This document shows positions 18,779 to 27,124 of a DNA stretch of 64,000 nt, piece after piece (within the stretch, counting starts at the first letter, position 1; the number at the start of each line of letters is the position of its first letter). The stretch lies in assembly GCA_963771835.1 (NCBI GenBank), contig CAVYVA010000001.1:496001-560000 (forward strand), written 5' to 3'. The notes beneath the pieces were generated by a model, which saw nothing but the letters and a program-made list of their open reading frames with translations, searched no databases and was not told the origin of the DNA. The translations under genes were made by a program, and so were the position numbers. This stretch comes from CAVQCJ01 sp963771835. Lineage in GTDB: Bacteria; Actinomycetota; Actinomycetes; Prado026.

Positions 18779-19102
18779 CTAGGCCGCCTGCGTCTTGGCC
18801 GGCGGCTCGCCAGGTGGCTCAGGACGGGTCGCGACCCGCAGCAGGTCGTCCCCCGTGAGGTCCAGGGAGTACATCGCCAGCAGCATCACCTGGCGGTCCG
18901 GGCGGAGCAGACGCTCGAGAGCGCTCGCGATGCCGGCGCCGGGCGTCGCCCTCGAGACCTCCGGGGAGTCGGAGCCGCCCAGCACGTCCGGCACGGTGAG
19001 CGGCCAGGCGTCGAGAACCCCGAGGACAGGGTCTTCCTCGGGGCGCAGAAGGCGCGTCAGCGCGCAGGTCACCCCGCCTCCGACCGCTACAGCAGTCACC
19101 AC
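18779..19102 (-). CDS. Hypothetical protein (107 aa)
   Basis: 107 residues from a GTG at 19102 with GGAGG about 6 bases upstream. No recognised domain. Two internal segments resemble each other: LTRLLRPEEDPVLGVLDAW and LERLLRPDRQVMLLAMYSL, suggesting an internal duplication of about 50 residues. The C-terminus is proline-rich. A second GTG at 19099 is equally possible. Nearby genes give no functional hint. Confidence 0.5.
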   Translation of the reverse strand: MVTAVAVGGGVTCALTRLLRPEEDPVLGVLDAWPLTVPDVLGGSDSPEVSRATPGAGIASALERLLRPDRQVMLLAMYSLDLTGDDLLRVATRPEPPGEPPAKTQAA

Positions 19103-19335
19103 CGCGCACCTCCTTCCGTTGCCCGGGCCCCGGTTCCGGCACAGCCAGGTCTGGTCAGCGCGGCCAGTTTCCCACGAATTGCGCCAGGCATGAAAGGAGA
19201 CCGCACGCGGACGGCACCATCCACGCGGCGATCTGCCGGACATTCCGTGCACAGGGGGCAGGGTCTTTGGCCTCTTCCCGCGGTATGCGCGGCCGCGATC
19301 TGCTGATGCCAACACGCCCGAAGGGGGTGTGGATC

Positions 19336-20268
19336 ATGAACGTTGCAGAGGTGCGGCTCTCGCGTCCGTTGGTGGTCTGGACCGCGTGGGTCGTGGCCGC
19401 CCTGTTGCTGCTGTCGCTGGTCGGGGGCTGGTGGTACGCAGCGGCCGTGGTCGTCAGCGGCGCGGCAGTCGCGATGGTGCCCGGCGTGCTGCCCTCGAGG
19501 GTGGCTCGGCCTGCGGACAGCACGCGCGACCTGCTGGCGGTCGCCGTCTTCTACCTCGGCGTCATCGCCCTGATGCGGCTGGCCTTCGTGGGCTTCACCA
19601 CCGACCGGACGGCCGGGCTGTTCTTGTCCTTCGCGGGCGCGCTGCTGCTCGGCGTGGTCGGACCGGTGATCTTCACCGTGTGGATCCGCCACGGATCGCT
19701 ACGGGACCTGGGGATCCGCCGCGACCATCCAGGGTCGACCCTCGCGCTGGCAGTCCTGTTCGGCGGTGTCCAGTTCGCGCTCACGTTGTGGGGGTACGCG
19801 CTGCCGGCGCCGGTCGACTGGGTGCCGCTGCTGGCGATGGCTCTGGTCGTCGGGGTGTTCGAGTCGGTGTTCTTCCGCGGGTTCATCCAGAACCGGCTCG
19901 AAGCGCACTTCGGCCCCGTCGCCGGAATCGGTGGTGCCGCCGTGCTCTACGGCGCCTACCACGTCGGCTACGGCATGGGCATCAAGGAGATCGGATTCCT
20001 GACCGGCCTGGGCGTGACGTACGCCGTGGCCTTCGCGGTCGCTCGCAACCTGCTGGTGCTCTGGCCGTTGCTCACCCCGCTCGGCTCGTTCTACGCCCAG
20101 CTGGACAACGGCGACATCCACCTCCCCTGGGCGTCGATCGCCGGCTTCGCCGACGTCCTTGTGGTCATGATCGCGGTGGCCTGGGTCGCCCATCGCCACG
20201 AACGCAGGCGCACCCCGGCTGCTCCACCGTCAGCCACGGCTGCACCCACGGCCAGGATCCGCGCCTAG
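19336..20268 (+). CDS. CPBP-like intramembrane metalloprotease homologue with altered Glu motif
   Basis: 310 residues from the ATG at 19336 (longer in-frame starts exist at 19267 and 19306). Seven or eight membrane helices. The motif region reads VFESVFFRGFIQNRLEAHFG: the usual EExxxR of CPBP (CAAX protease) proteins is here E-S-x-x-x-R, while the second motif (LYGAYHVGYG, with its His) is intact. CPBP proteins act in prenyl-protein processing or bacteriocin self-immunity. Losing the second Glu may reduce activity; some active homologues vary here. Convergent with the PIG-L gene, stops 2 bases apart. Confidence 0.75.
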   Translation: MNVAEVRLSRPLVVWTAWVVAALLLLSLVGGWWYAAAVVVSGAAVAMVPGVLPSRVARPADSTRDLLAVAVFYLGVIALMRLAFVGFTTDRTAGLFLSFAGALLLGVVGPVIFTVWIRHGSLRDLGIRRDHPGSTLALAVLFGGVQFALTLWGYALPAPVDWVPLLAMALVVGVFESVFFRGFIQNRLEAHFGPVAGIGGAAVLYGAYHVGYGMGIKEIGFLTGLGVTYAVAFAVARNLLVLWPLLTPLGSFYAQLDNGDIHLPWASIAGFADVLVVMIAVAWVAHRHERRRTPAAPPSATAAPTARIRA

Positions 20269-20270
20269 GG

Positions 20271-21041
20271 TCAGAGCGGGAGAGATCGCTCCGGCTCTCC
20301 TGCGGTCCACGGCGGCTGCATCCGGACGAGATGGTCGGTGCCGACGAACGCTTCCTGCAGCTCGGCCGGCATCCCGTCGAACGGCGATGTCTGGCTCGCG
20401 TGGGCGGCACTGGCCCGGGCGCGCAGCTCCATGTACGGCCGGCTGTCCAGGATCGTCGTGACCTCCTCGATCGGACGGCCGGGCGGGGGCGCCGGCTCAG
20501 CCAGGTGCTCGGTGTCCGGCCGGACCAGCGCCAGCTGCGCGAACCACTGCTCGAGCACCGGTCGCGGCACGCACCAGACGTACGCGGTCACCTCCGGCCG
20601 GCCCCGGACGGCGGCGAGCGTGGCAGCGCCGATCCGGTCGTGGTCGCGGTGACCGTCGGACGTGACCGGGTCCAACGTGACCACCACCGAGGGCCGGACC
20701 TCGTCGACGACCCGCCGTACGGCGTCGACGACCTCGGCCTCGGGGACGCCGGCCAGCGAGTCGGGCGGCGCGGTGCCACGCATGCCGGAGTCGGCGAAGC
20801 CCAGCAGCACGTGGCGGGAGACGCCGAGGATGTCCCCGGCGGCGTGGAGCTCGGCCTCACGCAGGTCGGCCAGGCTCTGGCCCGCAGCCGGCTCGACCGC
20901 GCTCTCGCCCGCCTCTCCCCGGGTGGCGCAGCACACGACGACCTCGGCGCCGTGGTCGACCGCTCCGGCGATGACCGAGCCGAGTCCGAACGTCTCGTCG
21001 TCGGGGTGCGCGACGACGACCAGGACCCGAGGGCGCTCCAT
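20271..21041 (-). CDS. PIG-L/LmbE-type deacetylase (MshB-like)
   Basis: 256 residues. The zinc-binding motif AHPDDE is at residues 11-16 and the second ligand cluster SDGHRDHD follows at about 128. Members deacetylate GlcNAc-inositol (MshB, mycothiol), GlcNAc-PI or related sugars. Mycothiol is expected in this lineage, but the sequence does not distinguish MshB from its paralogues (such as Mca or generic LmbE-like proteins). It starts with a leaderless-type promoter (TACGGT at 21050-21055). Confidence 0.85.
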   Translation of the reverse strand: MERPRVLVVVAHPDDETFGLGSVIAGAVDHGAEVVVCCATRGEAGESAVEPAAGQSLADLREAELHAAGDILGVSRHVLLGFADSGMRGTAPPDSLAGVPEAEVVDAVRRVVDEVRPSVVVTLDPVTSDGHRDHDRIGAATLAAVRGRPEVTAYVWCVPRPVLEQWFAQLALVRPDTEHLAEPAPPPGRPIEEVTTILDSRPYMELRARASAAHASQTSPFDGMPAELQEAFVGTDHLVRMQPPWTAGEPERSLPL

Positions 21042-21049
21042 GGCCCGAC

Positions 21050-21055
21050 ACCGTA
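21050..21055 (-). promoter_or_regulatory. -10 box of a leaderless promoter for the PIG-L gene
   Basis: TACGGT on the minus strand, 8 bases before the ATG at 21041. No Shine-Dalgarno sequence. Confidence 0.45.
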
Positions 21056-21074
21056 CAGTCCGCGCAGCCGGACC

Positions 21075-22673
21075 TCAGGCGAGCGCGACCAGGTCCGCGT
21101 AGTCCTCGGTCCACAGGTCCTCGACGCCGTCGGGCAGCAGCACGACCCGCTCGGGCTGCAGGGCGTCGACGGCGCCCTCGTCGTGCGTCACCAGCACGAC
21201 GGCGCCCTTGTACCGGTGCAGCGCGGCGAGCACCTCCTGACGGCTGGCCGGGTCGAGGTTGTTGGTCGGCTCGTCGAGCAGCAGGACGTTCGCGCTCGAC
21301 ACCACGAGCGTGGCCAGCGCGAGCCTGGTCTTCTCTCCCCCGGACAGCACCGATGCCGGCTTGTCGACGTCGTCGCCGGAGAACAGGAAGCTGCCCAGGA
21401 TCCGGCGGTGCTCGACCTCGGCCAGGTCGGGCGCGGCCGACGCCATGTTCTCCAGGACGGTGCGTGCGGTGTCGAGAGTCTCGTGCTCCTGCGCGTAGTA
21501 GCCCAGCCGCAGGCCGTGGCCCGGTTCGACCGCACCCGTGTCCGCCTTCTCGATCCCGGCGAGGATGCGCAGCAGGGTCGTCTTGCCGGCACCGTTGAGC
21601 CCGAGCACGACCACCCGTGAGCCGCGGTCGATGGCGAGGTCGACGTCGGTGAAGACCTCGAGCGACCCGTAGGACTTCGACAGCCCCGACGCGGTGAGCG
21701 GCGTCCGCCCGGACGGTGCCGGGTCCGGGAACCGCAGCTTGGCCACGCGGTCCGATCGCCGGGTGGTCTCCAGGCCGGCGACCAGTCGCTCGGCTCGGCG
21801 GTCCATGTTCTGCGCGGCCTTGGCCTTGGTGGCCTTGAACCGCATCCGGTCGGCCTGGGCCCGCAGGGCGACGGCCTGCTTCTCGGCGTTGGTCCGCTCC
21901 CGGCGGCGTCGCCGCTCGTCGGCCTCACGCTGCTCCAGGTAGGCCTTCCAGCCGACGTTGTACAGGTCCAGCTCGGCCCGGTTCGCGTCGAGGTGGAAGA
22001 CGCGGTTGACGCAGGCCTCGAGCAGTCCGACGTCGTGGCTGATCACCACCAGGCCGCCCTTGTGCGTGCGCAGGAACTCGCGCAGCCAGACGATGGAGTC
22101 GGCGTCCAGGTGGTTGGTCGGCTCGTCCAGCAGCAGGGTCTGGGAGTCGCCGAACAGGATGCGGGCCAGCTCGACCCGGCGTCGCTGACCGCCGGAGAGC
22201 GTGAGCAGCTGCTGGCCTTGGACGCGGTCCGGCAGCCCCAGCGAGGCGCAGATCTGCGCCGCCTCGGACTCGGCGGCATAGCCGCCGGCCGCGGCGAGCC
22301 GCTCCTGCAGGTGCGCGTACCGACGCATGGCCCGGTCCGCGGTCGCCGGGTCGGCGCTGGCCATCTCTCCCTCGGTCTGGCGCAGCGACGCGACCACCTC
22401 GTCGAGGCCGCGGGCGGACAGGATCCGGTCCCTGGCGAGCTGCTCGAGGTCCCCGGTGCGCGGGTCCTGCGGCAGGTAGCCGACCGTCCCCGACCTGGTC
22501 ACGCTCCCCTGCGCCGGCTGGCCCTGTCCGGCCAGGACCCGGGTGAGCGTGGTCTTGCCCGCGCCGTTGCGGCCGACCAGCCCGACGCGGTCGCCCGGGC
22601 CGACCCGGAAGGTCGCGCCGGACAGCAGCACGCGGGCACCCGCGCGAAGCTCGACGGCAGTGCTGGTGATCAC
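21075..22673 (-). CDS. ABC-F ribosome-associated ATPase
   Basis: 532 residues, two ATPase domains in tandem and no membrane part. Walker A motifs GRNGAGKT and GLNGAGKT, signatures LSGGQRRR and LSGGEKTR, and two Walker B sets ending DEPTNHLD and DEPTNNLD. A basic, coiled linker (about residues 235-305, with RRRRRERTNAEK) joins the domains, the P-site interaction motif of ABC-F proteins. These act on stalled ribosomes or protect them from antibiotics. The GTG start is at 22673. It does not carry the Arm domain of EttA, so it is a general ABC-F rather than EttA. Confidence 0.9.
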   Translation of the reverse strand: MITSTAVELRAGARVLLSGATFRVGPGDRVGLVGRNGAGKTTLTRVLAGQGQPAQGSVTRSGTVGYLPQDPRTGDLEQLARDRILSARGLDEVVASLRQTEGEMASADPATADRAMRRYAHLQERLAAAGGYAAESEAAQICASLGLPDRVQGQQLLTLSGGQRRRVELARILFGDSQTLLLDEPTNHLDADSIVWLREFLRTHKGGLVVISHDVGLLEACVNRVFHLDANRAELDLYNVGWKAYLEQREADERRRRRERTNAEKQAVALRAQADRMRFKATKAKAAQNMDRRAERLVAGLETTRRSDRVAKLRFPDPAPSGRTPLTASGLSKSYGSLEVFTDVDLAIDRGSRVVVLGLNGAGKTTLLRILAGIEKADTGAVEPGHGLRLGYYAQEHETLDTARTVLENMASAAPDLAEVEHRRILGSFLFSGDDVDKPASVLSGGEKTRLALATLVVSSANVLLLDEPTNNLDPASRQEVLAALHRYKGAVVLVTHDEGAVDALQPERVVLLPDGVEDLWTEDYADLVALA

Positions 22674-22871
22674 GGGTCGGTACCTCTCCGGGACGGCGGT
22701 GACGCTGGACGCTGGCGGTGGGGGCTCGCGGGCGTCGCTCGGTCAGGGCGCGGAGCAGGACACGGGGCCACTGTACGGGCTGGGGCCCTACCGGCTTCAA
22801 CAGCACGGCTGTCACCGATTCGTTGCCGGATCGTTCCCCACCGCCGACCGGACCGGGACCAGGCTGGACGG

Positions 22872-23087
22872 ATGCAGGGTCGCACGGCTGGGTTGACCGA
22901 CGGCGTCTACCGCGGGATGCGGGCGGCGCTCGCCGCCGGCTGCCTGATCCCGCACACCCGCGGGACCGAGCACGAGCTGCACGTGGACGCCGACGCGGTC
23001 TGCCCGCGCTGCCTGCAGTGGATCGAGCCGGGCGACTACGTCCGCCGCACCGCCTTCGGGCCGCACCAGCACGAGTCCTGCGCCTAG
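22872..23087 (+). CDS. Small cysteine/histidine protein (71 aa), possible zinc binder
   Basis: 71 residues from the ATG at 22872. The C-terminal half has CPRC...H...H-x-x-C (VCPRCLQWIEPGDYV, then FGPHQHESC), a plausible zinc-ribbon-like site. The N-terminal half has no recognisable domain. It overlaps the last four bases of the convergent methyltransferase gene. Not assigned to a known family. Confidence 0.6.
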   Translation: MQGRTAGLTDGVYRGMRAALAAGCLIPHTRGTEHELHVDADAVCPRCLQWIEPGDYVRRTAFGPHQHESCA

Positions 23088-23878
23088 CCCGAGCCGGCGC
23101 CGACGACGAGCCGGTAGCCCAGGTCCATGGACTGGCGCTCGAGCAGGTCGCCGTAGCGGGCCGCCCATCGGCCGGTGTCCAGGTCGGCGGCCAACCTCCG
23201 TACGGCGTCGTCGACCAGGTCCTGGTCGAGCAGTACCAGCGCGGAGATCGCGTTGCGGACGACCGGGAGCAGGTAGGCCTGCGGGCGCCGCCAGTACGCC
23301 CCGAAGAACCCGTCCGCGCAGTCCCATGGGACCGGGACCACCTCGACCCGGACCGGCGCCAGCGCGCCGGCGATCTCGTCCACCGTCCACAGCCCGCGCT
23401 CGGTCTCGCCGGCGATGGCCTCCGGGAGGTAGTCACGGGTGAACCAGAACGAGCGGGCCACCACCTCGGGGTCCCAGGTCAGGGCGACCTGCCGCCCGGG
23501 GGCGACCCGGCGCAGCTCGGCGAGCCCGCGGGCCGGGTCCGTCCAGTGGTGCACGGTGAGGGTGGCGAGCCCGGCGTCGAAGGCGGCGTCCCGGAACGGC
23601 AGCTGCTCGGCCACGGCGCGGACCGCGGGGGCGGCGGCCGGTCCGCGCTGGGCCAGCATGGCCAGGCTCGGCTCGACCGCTACGACGCGCACCCGGCGAC
23701 GCCCGTCGCCACGAGGCTCGTACGACCCGGCGCCGGCGCCGACGTTCAGGACGGAGCCGGCCCCGCCCAGCGCCCGGGCGACCTGCGCGGCGATGCGCGG
23801 GTCGGGGCGGCGGCGGCCGGAGTAGCCGACCGCCATCGACGTGCGGTCGTAGACGTCACCAGGCGCGCGAGCGGCCAC
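23084..23878 (-). CDS. Class I SAM-dependent methyltransferase
   Basis: 264 residues. SAM-binding motif I reads LNVGAGAGSYEP (residues ~44-55), motif II region VVAVEPS, and post-motif LTVHHWTDPARGLAELRRV is of the UbiE-like small-molecule type. Substrate unknown. GTG at 23878 is the longest start; the Met at residue 15 is an alternative. Ends inside the stop of the convergent small gene. It stands 12 bases downstream of sufT but may not belong to the SUF operon. Confidence 0.82.
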   Translation of the reverse strand: MAARAPGDVYDRTSMAVGYSGRRRPDPRIAAQVARALGGAGSVLNVGAGAGSYEPRGDGRRRVRVVAVEPSLAMLAQRGPAAAPAVRAVAEQLPFRDAAFDAGLATLTVHHWTDPARGLAELRRVAPGRQVALTWDPEVVARSFWFTRDYLPEAIAGETERGLWTVDEIAGALAPVRVEVVPVPWDCADGFFGAYWRRPQAYLLPVVRNAISALVLLDQDLVDDAVRRLAADLDTGRWAARYGDLLERQSMDLGYRLVVGAGSG

Positions 23879-23890
23879 GGCGGACGTGGA

Positions 23891-24220
23891 TCAGACGTTG
23901 AAGCCGAGGGCACGCAGCTGCTCGCGGCCCTCGTCGGTGATCTTGTCCGGGCCCCACGGCGGCATCCAGACCCAGTTGATCCTCACGTCGGAGACCAGGG
24001 TGGCCAGCGCCCCGCGGGTCTGGTCCTCGATGACGTCGGTCAACGGGCAGGCGGCACTGGTCAGCGTCATGTCGAGCACCGCGACCCGGTTCTGGTCCAC
24101 GGTGATGCCGTAGACCAGCCCGAGGTCGACCACGTTGATGCCGAGCTCGGGGTCCACGACGTCTCGCATCGCCTCGGTGATGTCGTCCAGCGACGCAGTC
24201 TCGGTGGTCGACTCGCTCAT
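23891..24220 (-). CDS. sufT: SufT/MIP18 (DUF59) iron-sulfur assembly factor
   Basis: 109 residues of the DUF59 fold: LDDITEAMRDVVDPELGIN and DLGLVYGITV at the N-terminus, the conserved Cys in TSAACPLTDVIEDQ, and PPWGPDKITDEGREQL at the C-terminus. These proteins help load Fe-S clusters onto target enzymes. The ATG at 24220 overlaps the stop of sufU (ATGA), so it is translationally coupled as the last SUF gene. Confidence 0.9.
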   Translation of the reverse strand: MSESTTETASLDDITEAMRDVVDPELGINVVDLGLVYGITVDQNRVAVLDMTLTSAACPLTDVIEDQTRGALATLVSDVRINWVWMPPWGPDKITDEGREQLRALGFNV

Positions 24221-24696
24221 GCCGTGCCTCTCTCGTCCGCTGTCCGCGCCTGGACCGCCCGCGCGGCCGCATCCTTGAACGCCATCCAGCCCAGCAGCGC
24301 ACACTTGATCCGCGCCGGGTACTTCGCCACTCCCACGAACGCCACCGCGTCCTCGAGCCGGTCCTCGTCGACGTCGACGGCCTCGCCGCGGCTCTGCATC
24401 AGCGTGAGGAACTCCTCCTGCGTGAGCAGCGCCTCGTCCAGCGTCCGGCCGGTGACCAGGTCGGACATGACGGACGCCGAGGCCTGCGAGATCGAGCAGC
24501 CCAGCCCCTGGTGCGTCACCTCGTCGACGGTGAAGCCGCCGTCGGAGCCGGCGAGCCGCACGCGCACGGTGACCTCGTCGCCGCAGGTCGGGTTGACGTG
24601 GTGCGCCTCGGCGTCGAACGGCTCGGCCAGTCCCTTGTGGTGCGGGTGCCGGTAGTGGTCGAGGATGATCTCCTGGTACATCGACTCCAGCTGCAT
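24217..24696 (-). CDS. sufU: SufU zinc-dependent sulfurtransferase / Fe-S assembly protein
   Basis: 159 residues of the SufU/IscU family. Three cysteines in NPTCGDE, GLGCSISQASASVM and RIKCALLGW form the zinc site; an 18-residue insert versus IscU is typical of SufU. SufU accepts persulfide sulfur from SufS. The ATG at 24696 overlaps the sufS stop, and its own stop overlaps the start of sufT: a coupled sufS-U-T cassette. Confidence 0.93.
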   Translation of the reverse strand: MQLESMYQEIILDHYRHPHHKGLAEPFDAEAHHVNPTCGDEVTVRVRLAGSDGGFTVDEVTHQGLGCSISQASASVMSDLVTGRTLDEALLTQEEFLTLMQSRGEAVDVDEDRLEDAVAFVGVAKYPARIKCALLGWMAFKDAAARAVQARTADERGTA

Positions 24697-26007
24697 CAGG
24701 CCACCCCGCCGACCGCGAAGAACTGCTGCGCCTGCCGGACCCCGTCCAGCAGCGCCTGGACGTCCGCGGCGTCGTTGTAGACGTAGAACGTCGCCCTGGT
24801 CGTCGCGGGCACGTCGAAGCGGCGGATCAGCGGCCACGCGCAGTGGTGCCCGACCCGGACCTCGACCCCGAGGTCGTCCAGGACCTGGCCGACGTCGTGC
24901 GGGTGGATGCCGTCGACGACGAACGAGACGGCGCCGCCGCGCTCGACCGTGTCGACCGGCCCGACCACGCGGACGCCGGGGATCTGGGCGAGCCCGTCCA
25001 GAGCCAGCCGGGTCAGCTCGTGCTCGTGGGCGGCGACGTTGTCCATGCCGAGCGCGGTGAGGTAGTCGCACGCAGCCGCCAGCCCGACCGCCTGCGCCGC
25101 CATCGGCACGCCGGCCTCGAACCGCTGCGGCGGGGCGGCGAACGTGGTGGCCTCCATCCGGACCACCTCGATCATCGACCCGCCGGTCAGGAACGGCGGC
25201 ATCGCCGCGAGCAGCTCGCGCCGGCCCCACAGCACGCCGATGCCGAGCGGTCCGAGCATCTTGTGGCCGGAGAACGCGAGGAAGTCGGCCCCGAGCCGGC
25301 GTACGTCCACCGGCTGGTGCGGGACGGACTGGGCGGCGTCGACCACGACCAGGGCGCCGACCTCGCGGGCCCGTCGGACCAGGACGTCGACCGGGTTGAC
25401 GGTCCCGAGCACGTTGGACTGGTGGCTGAACGCGACCAGCTTGGTGGACGCGTCGACGACGGTCGCCAGGTCCGAGACGTCCAGCCGTCCCTCGTCGGTG
25501 ACGCCGAGCCAGCGCAGGGTCGCGCCGGTGCGCTGGGCCAGCATCTGCCACGGCACCAGGTTGGCGTGGTGCTCCATCTCGGTGACGACGATGGAGTCGC
25601 CCGGACCGACCACGAACCGGGCGGCCTCCGGGCCGGACGTCGCGGCGTTCGACAGCGAGTACGCGACCAGGTTGATGCCCTCGGTCGCGTTCTTGGTGAA
25701 CACGACCTCGTCCGGGTCGCGCGCCGATGAACGCGGCGACCGTGGCGCGTGCCCGCTCGTACGCGTCGGTGGCCTCCTCGGAGAGCTGGTGCGCACCGCG
25801 GTGCACCGCGGCGTTGTGCTGCTCGTAGAAGGCCCGCTCGGCATCGAGCACCTGGACCGGCTTCTGCGAGGTCGCGCCGCTGTCGAGGTACACCAGCCGC
25901 CGGCCGTCGCGCACGGTGCGGCGCAGGATCGGGAAGTCCGCGCGCACGCGCTCGACATCGATGCCGGTGCCGTCCACCGACAGCGCGCCGTGCACGGACG
26001 TGGTCAC
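24696..26007 (-). CDS. sufS: Cysteine desulfurase SufS (one frame break near 25719)
   Basis: About 436 residues after collapsing one doublet at 25719-25720 (Ala GC[G/C]). PLP lysine in SGHKMLGPLGIG, substrate motif TEMEHHANLVPW, active-site Cys in VRVGHHCAWPL. It releases sulfur from cysteine as a persulfide for SufU. The GTG start at 26007 overlaps the sufC stop (GTGA). Residues before the break (to AAFIGA) and after it (DPDEVVFTKNATEGIN) fit the family without a gap, so I read it as intact. Confidence 0.9.
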
Positions 26008-26777
26008 GGCTGGGTCGCCTCCGCAGCCACCTTCGCGAACCGCTCGTAACCCTCGGCCTCGAGCTGGTCGGCCAGCTCCGGGCCGCCCTCCTCGACGATG
26101 CGGCCGCCGGCGAACACGTGCACGAAGTCCGGCTTGATGTAGCGCAGGATCCGGGTGTAGTGGGTGATCAGGAGCACGCCCACCTGGCCGGTCTCGCGGA
26201 CCCGGTTCACGCCCTCGGAGACGACGCGAAGCGCGTCCACGTCGAGCCCGGAGTCGGTCTCGTCCAGGATCGCGATGCGCGGCTTGAGCAGCTCGAGCTG
26301 AAGGATCTCGTGCCGCTTCTTCTCACCGCCGGAGAAGCCCTCGTTGACGTTGCGGGTCGCGAACGACGGGTCGATGGCCAGCCGCTCCATCGCGCCGTTG
26401 ACGGTCTTGACCCACTCGCGCAGCTTCGGCGGCTCGCCGGCGATCGCGGTCGCGGCCGTCCGCAGGAAGTTCGAGACGGAGACGCCGGGGATCTCGACCG
26501 GGTACTGCATGGCCAGGAAGAGGCCGGCCCTGGCCCGCTGGTCCACCGTCATCGCCAGCACGTCGGCGCCGTCCAGCGTCACGCTGCCCTGCGTCACCTG
26601 GTACTTCGGGTGCCCGGCGATCGAGTACGCGAGCGTCGACTTGCCCGAGCCGTTCGGTCCCATGATCGCGTGCGTCTGGCCCTGCCGGACCGTGAGGTCG
26701 ACCCCGCGCAGGATCTCGCGGGCGCCCTCGTCGGTGTCGACGGACACGTGCAGGTCGTGGATCTCCAGGACTGACAT
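26004..26777 (-). CDS. sufC: SUF complex ATPase SufC
   Basis: 257 residues, ABC-type ATPase. Walker A GPNGSGKST, signature FSGGEKKR, Walker B AILDETDSGLD; the EGFSGGEKKRHEILQ stretch is diagnostic of SufC. It drives cluster assembly on the SufBD scaffold in the cytoplasm. The ATG at 26777 overlaps the stop of the Rieske gene, and its stop overlaps sufS. No frame damage here although its neighbours are damaged. Confidence 0.95.
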   Translation of the reverse strand: MSVLEIHDLHVSVDTDEGAREILRGVDLTVRQGQTHAIMGPNGSGKSTLAYSIAGHPKYQVTQGSVTLDGADVLAMTVDQRARAGLFLAMQYPVEIPGVSVSNFLRTAATAIAGEPPKLREWVKTVNGAMERLAIDPSFATRNVNEGFSGGEKKRHEILQLELLKPRIAILDETDSGLDVDALRVVSEGVNRVRETGQVGVLLITHYTRILRYIKPDFVHVFAGGRIVEEGGPELADQLEAEGYERFAKVAAEATQP

Positions 26778-27124
26778 CAGCTCTCCTCGAGCGGGACGAG
26801 CGAGACGTAGACGTCGTCGTCCTCGATCTTGACGGGGTAGACGGGGACCGGGCGGGTGGCCGGCAGGCCGGTGGGGTGGCCGGTGACCAGGTCGAAGCGC
26901 GAGCCGTGCAGCCAGCACTCGATGGTGAGGCCGTCCACCTCGCCCTCGGCGAGCGAGACGTCGGCGTGCGAGCAGACGTCGCTGACGGCGTGCACCTCGC
27001 CCTCGGTGCGGACCAGGCAGATCGGTACGCCCTCGAGCTCGACCCGGGTCGCCTCGCCGTCGCCGAGGTCGGCCAGCGGGCACGCCCGCAGGTAGCTCCC
27101 GTTCGCGCTGCTCACGCCGGTCAT
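26777..27124 (-). CDS. Rieske-type [2Fe-2S] ferredoxin of the SUF operon
   Basis: 115 residues. Rieske ligands C-x-H and C-x2-H are in CSHADVSLAEG and CWLHGSRFDL. Such a non-haem-oxygenase-type ferredoxin gene sits between sufD and sufC in many actinobacterial SUF operons and is thought to be an electron carrier or a target. The ATG at 27124 overlaps the sufD stop (ATGA). Confidence 0.9.
   Translation of the reverse strand: MTGVSSANGSYLRACPLADLGDGEATRVELEGVPICLVRTEGEVHAVSDVCSHADVSLAEGEVDGLTIECWLHGSRFDLVTGHPTGLPATRPVPVYPVKIEDDDVYVSLVPLEES

Noticed and set aside
19103..19335. Hidden gene in the 233-base gap upstream of the CPBP-like gene
   Set aside because: Only in-frame upstream extensions of that gene; no independent start with a ribosome site.
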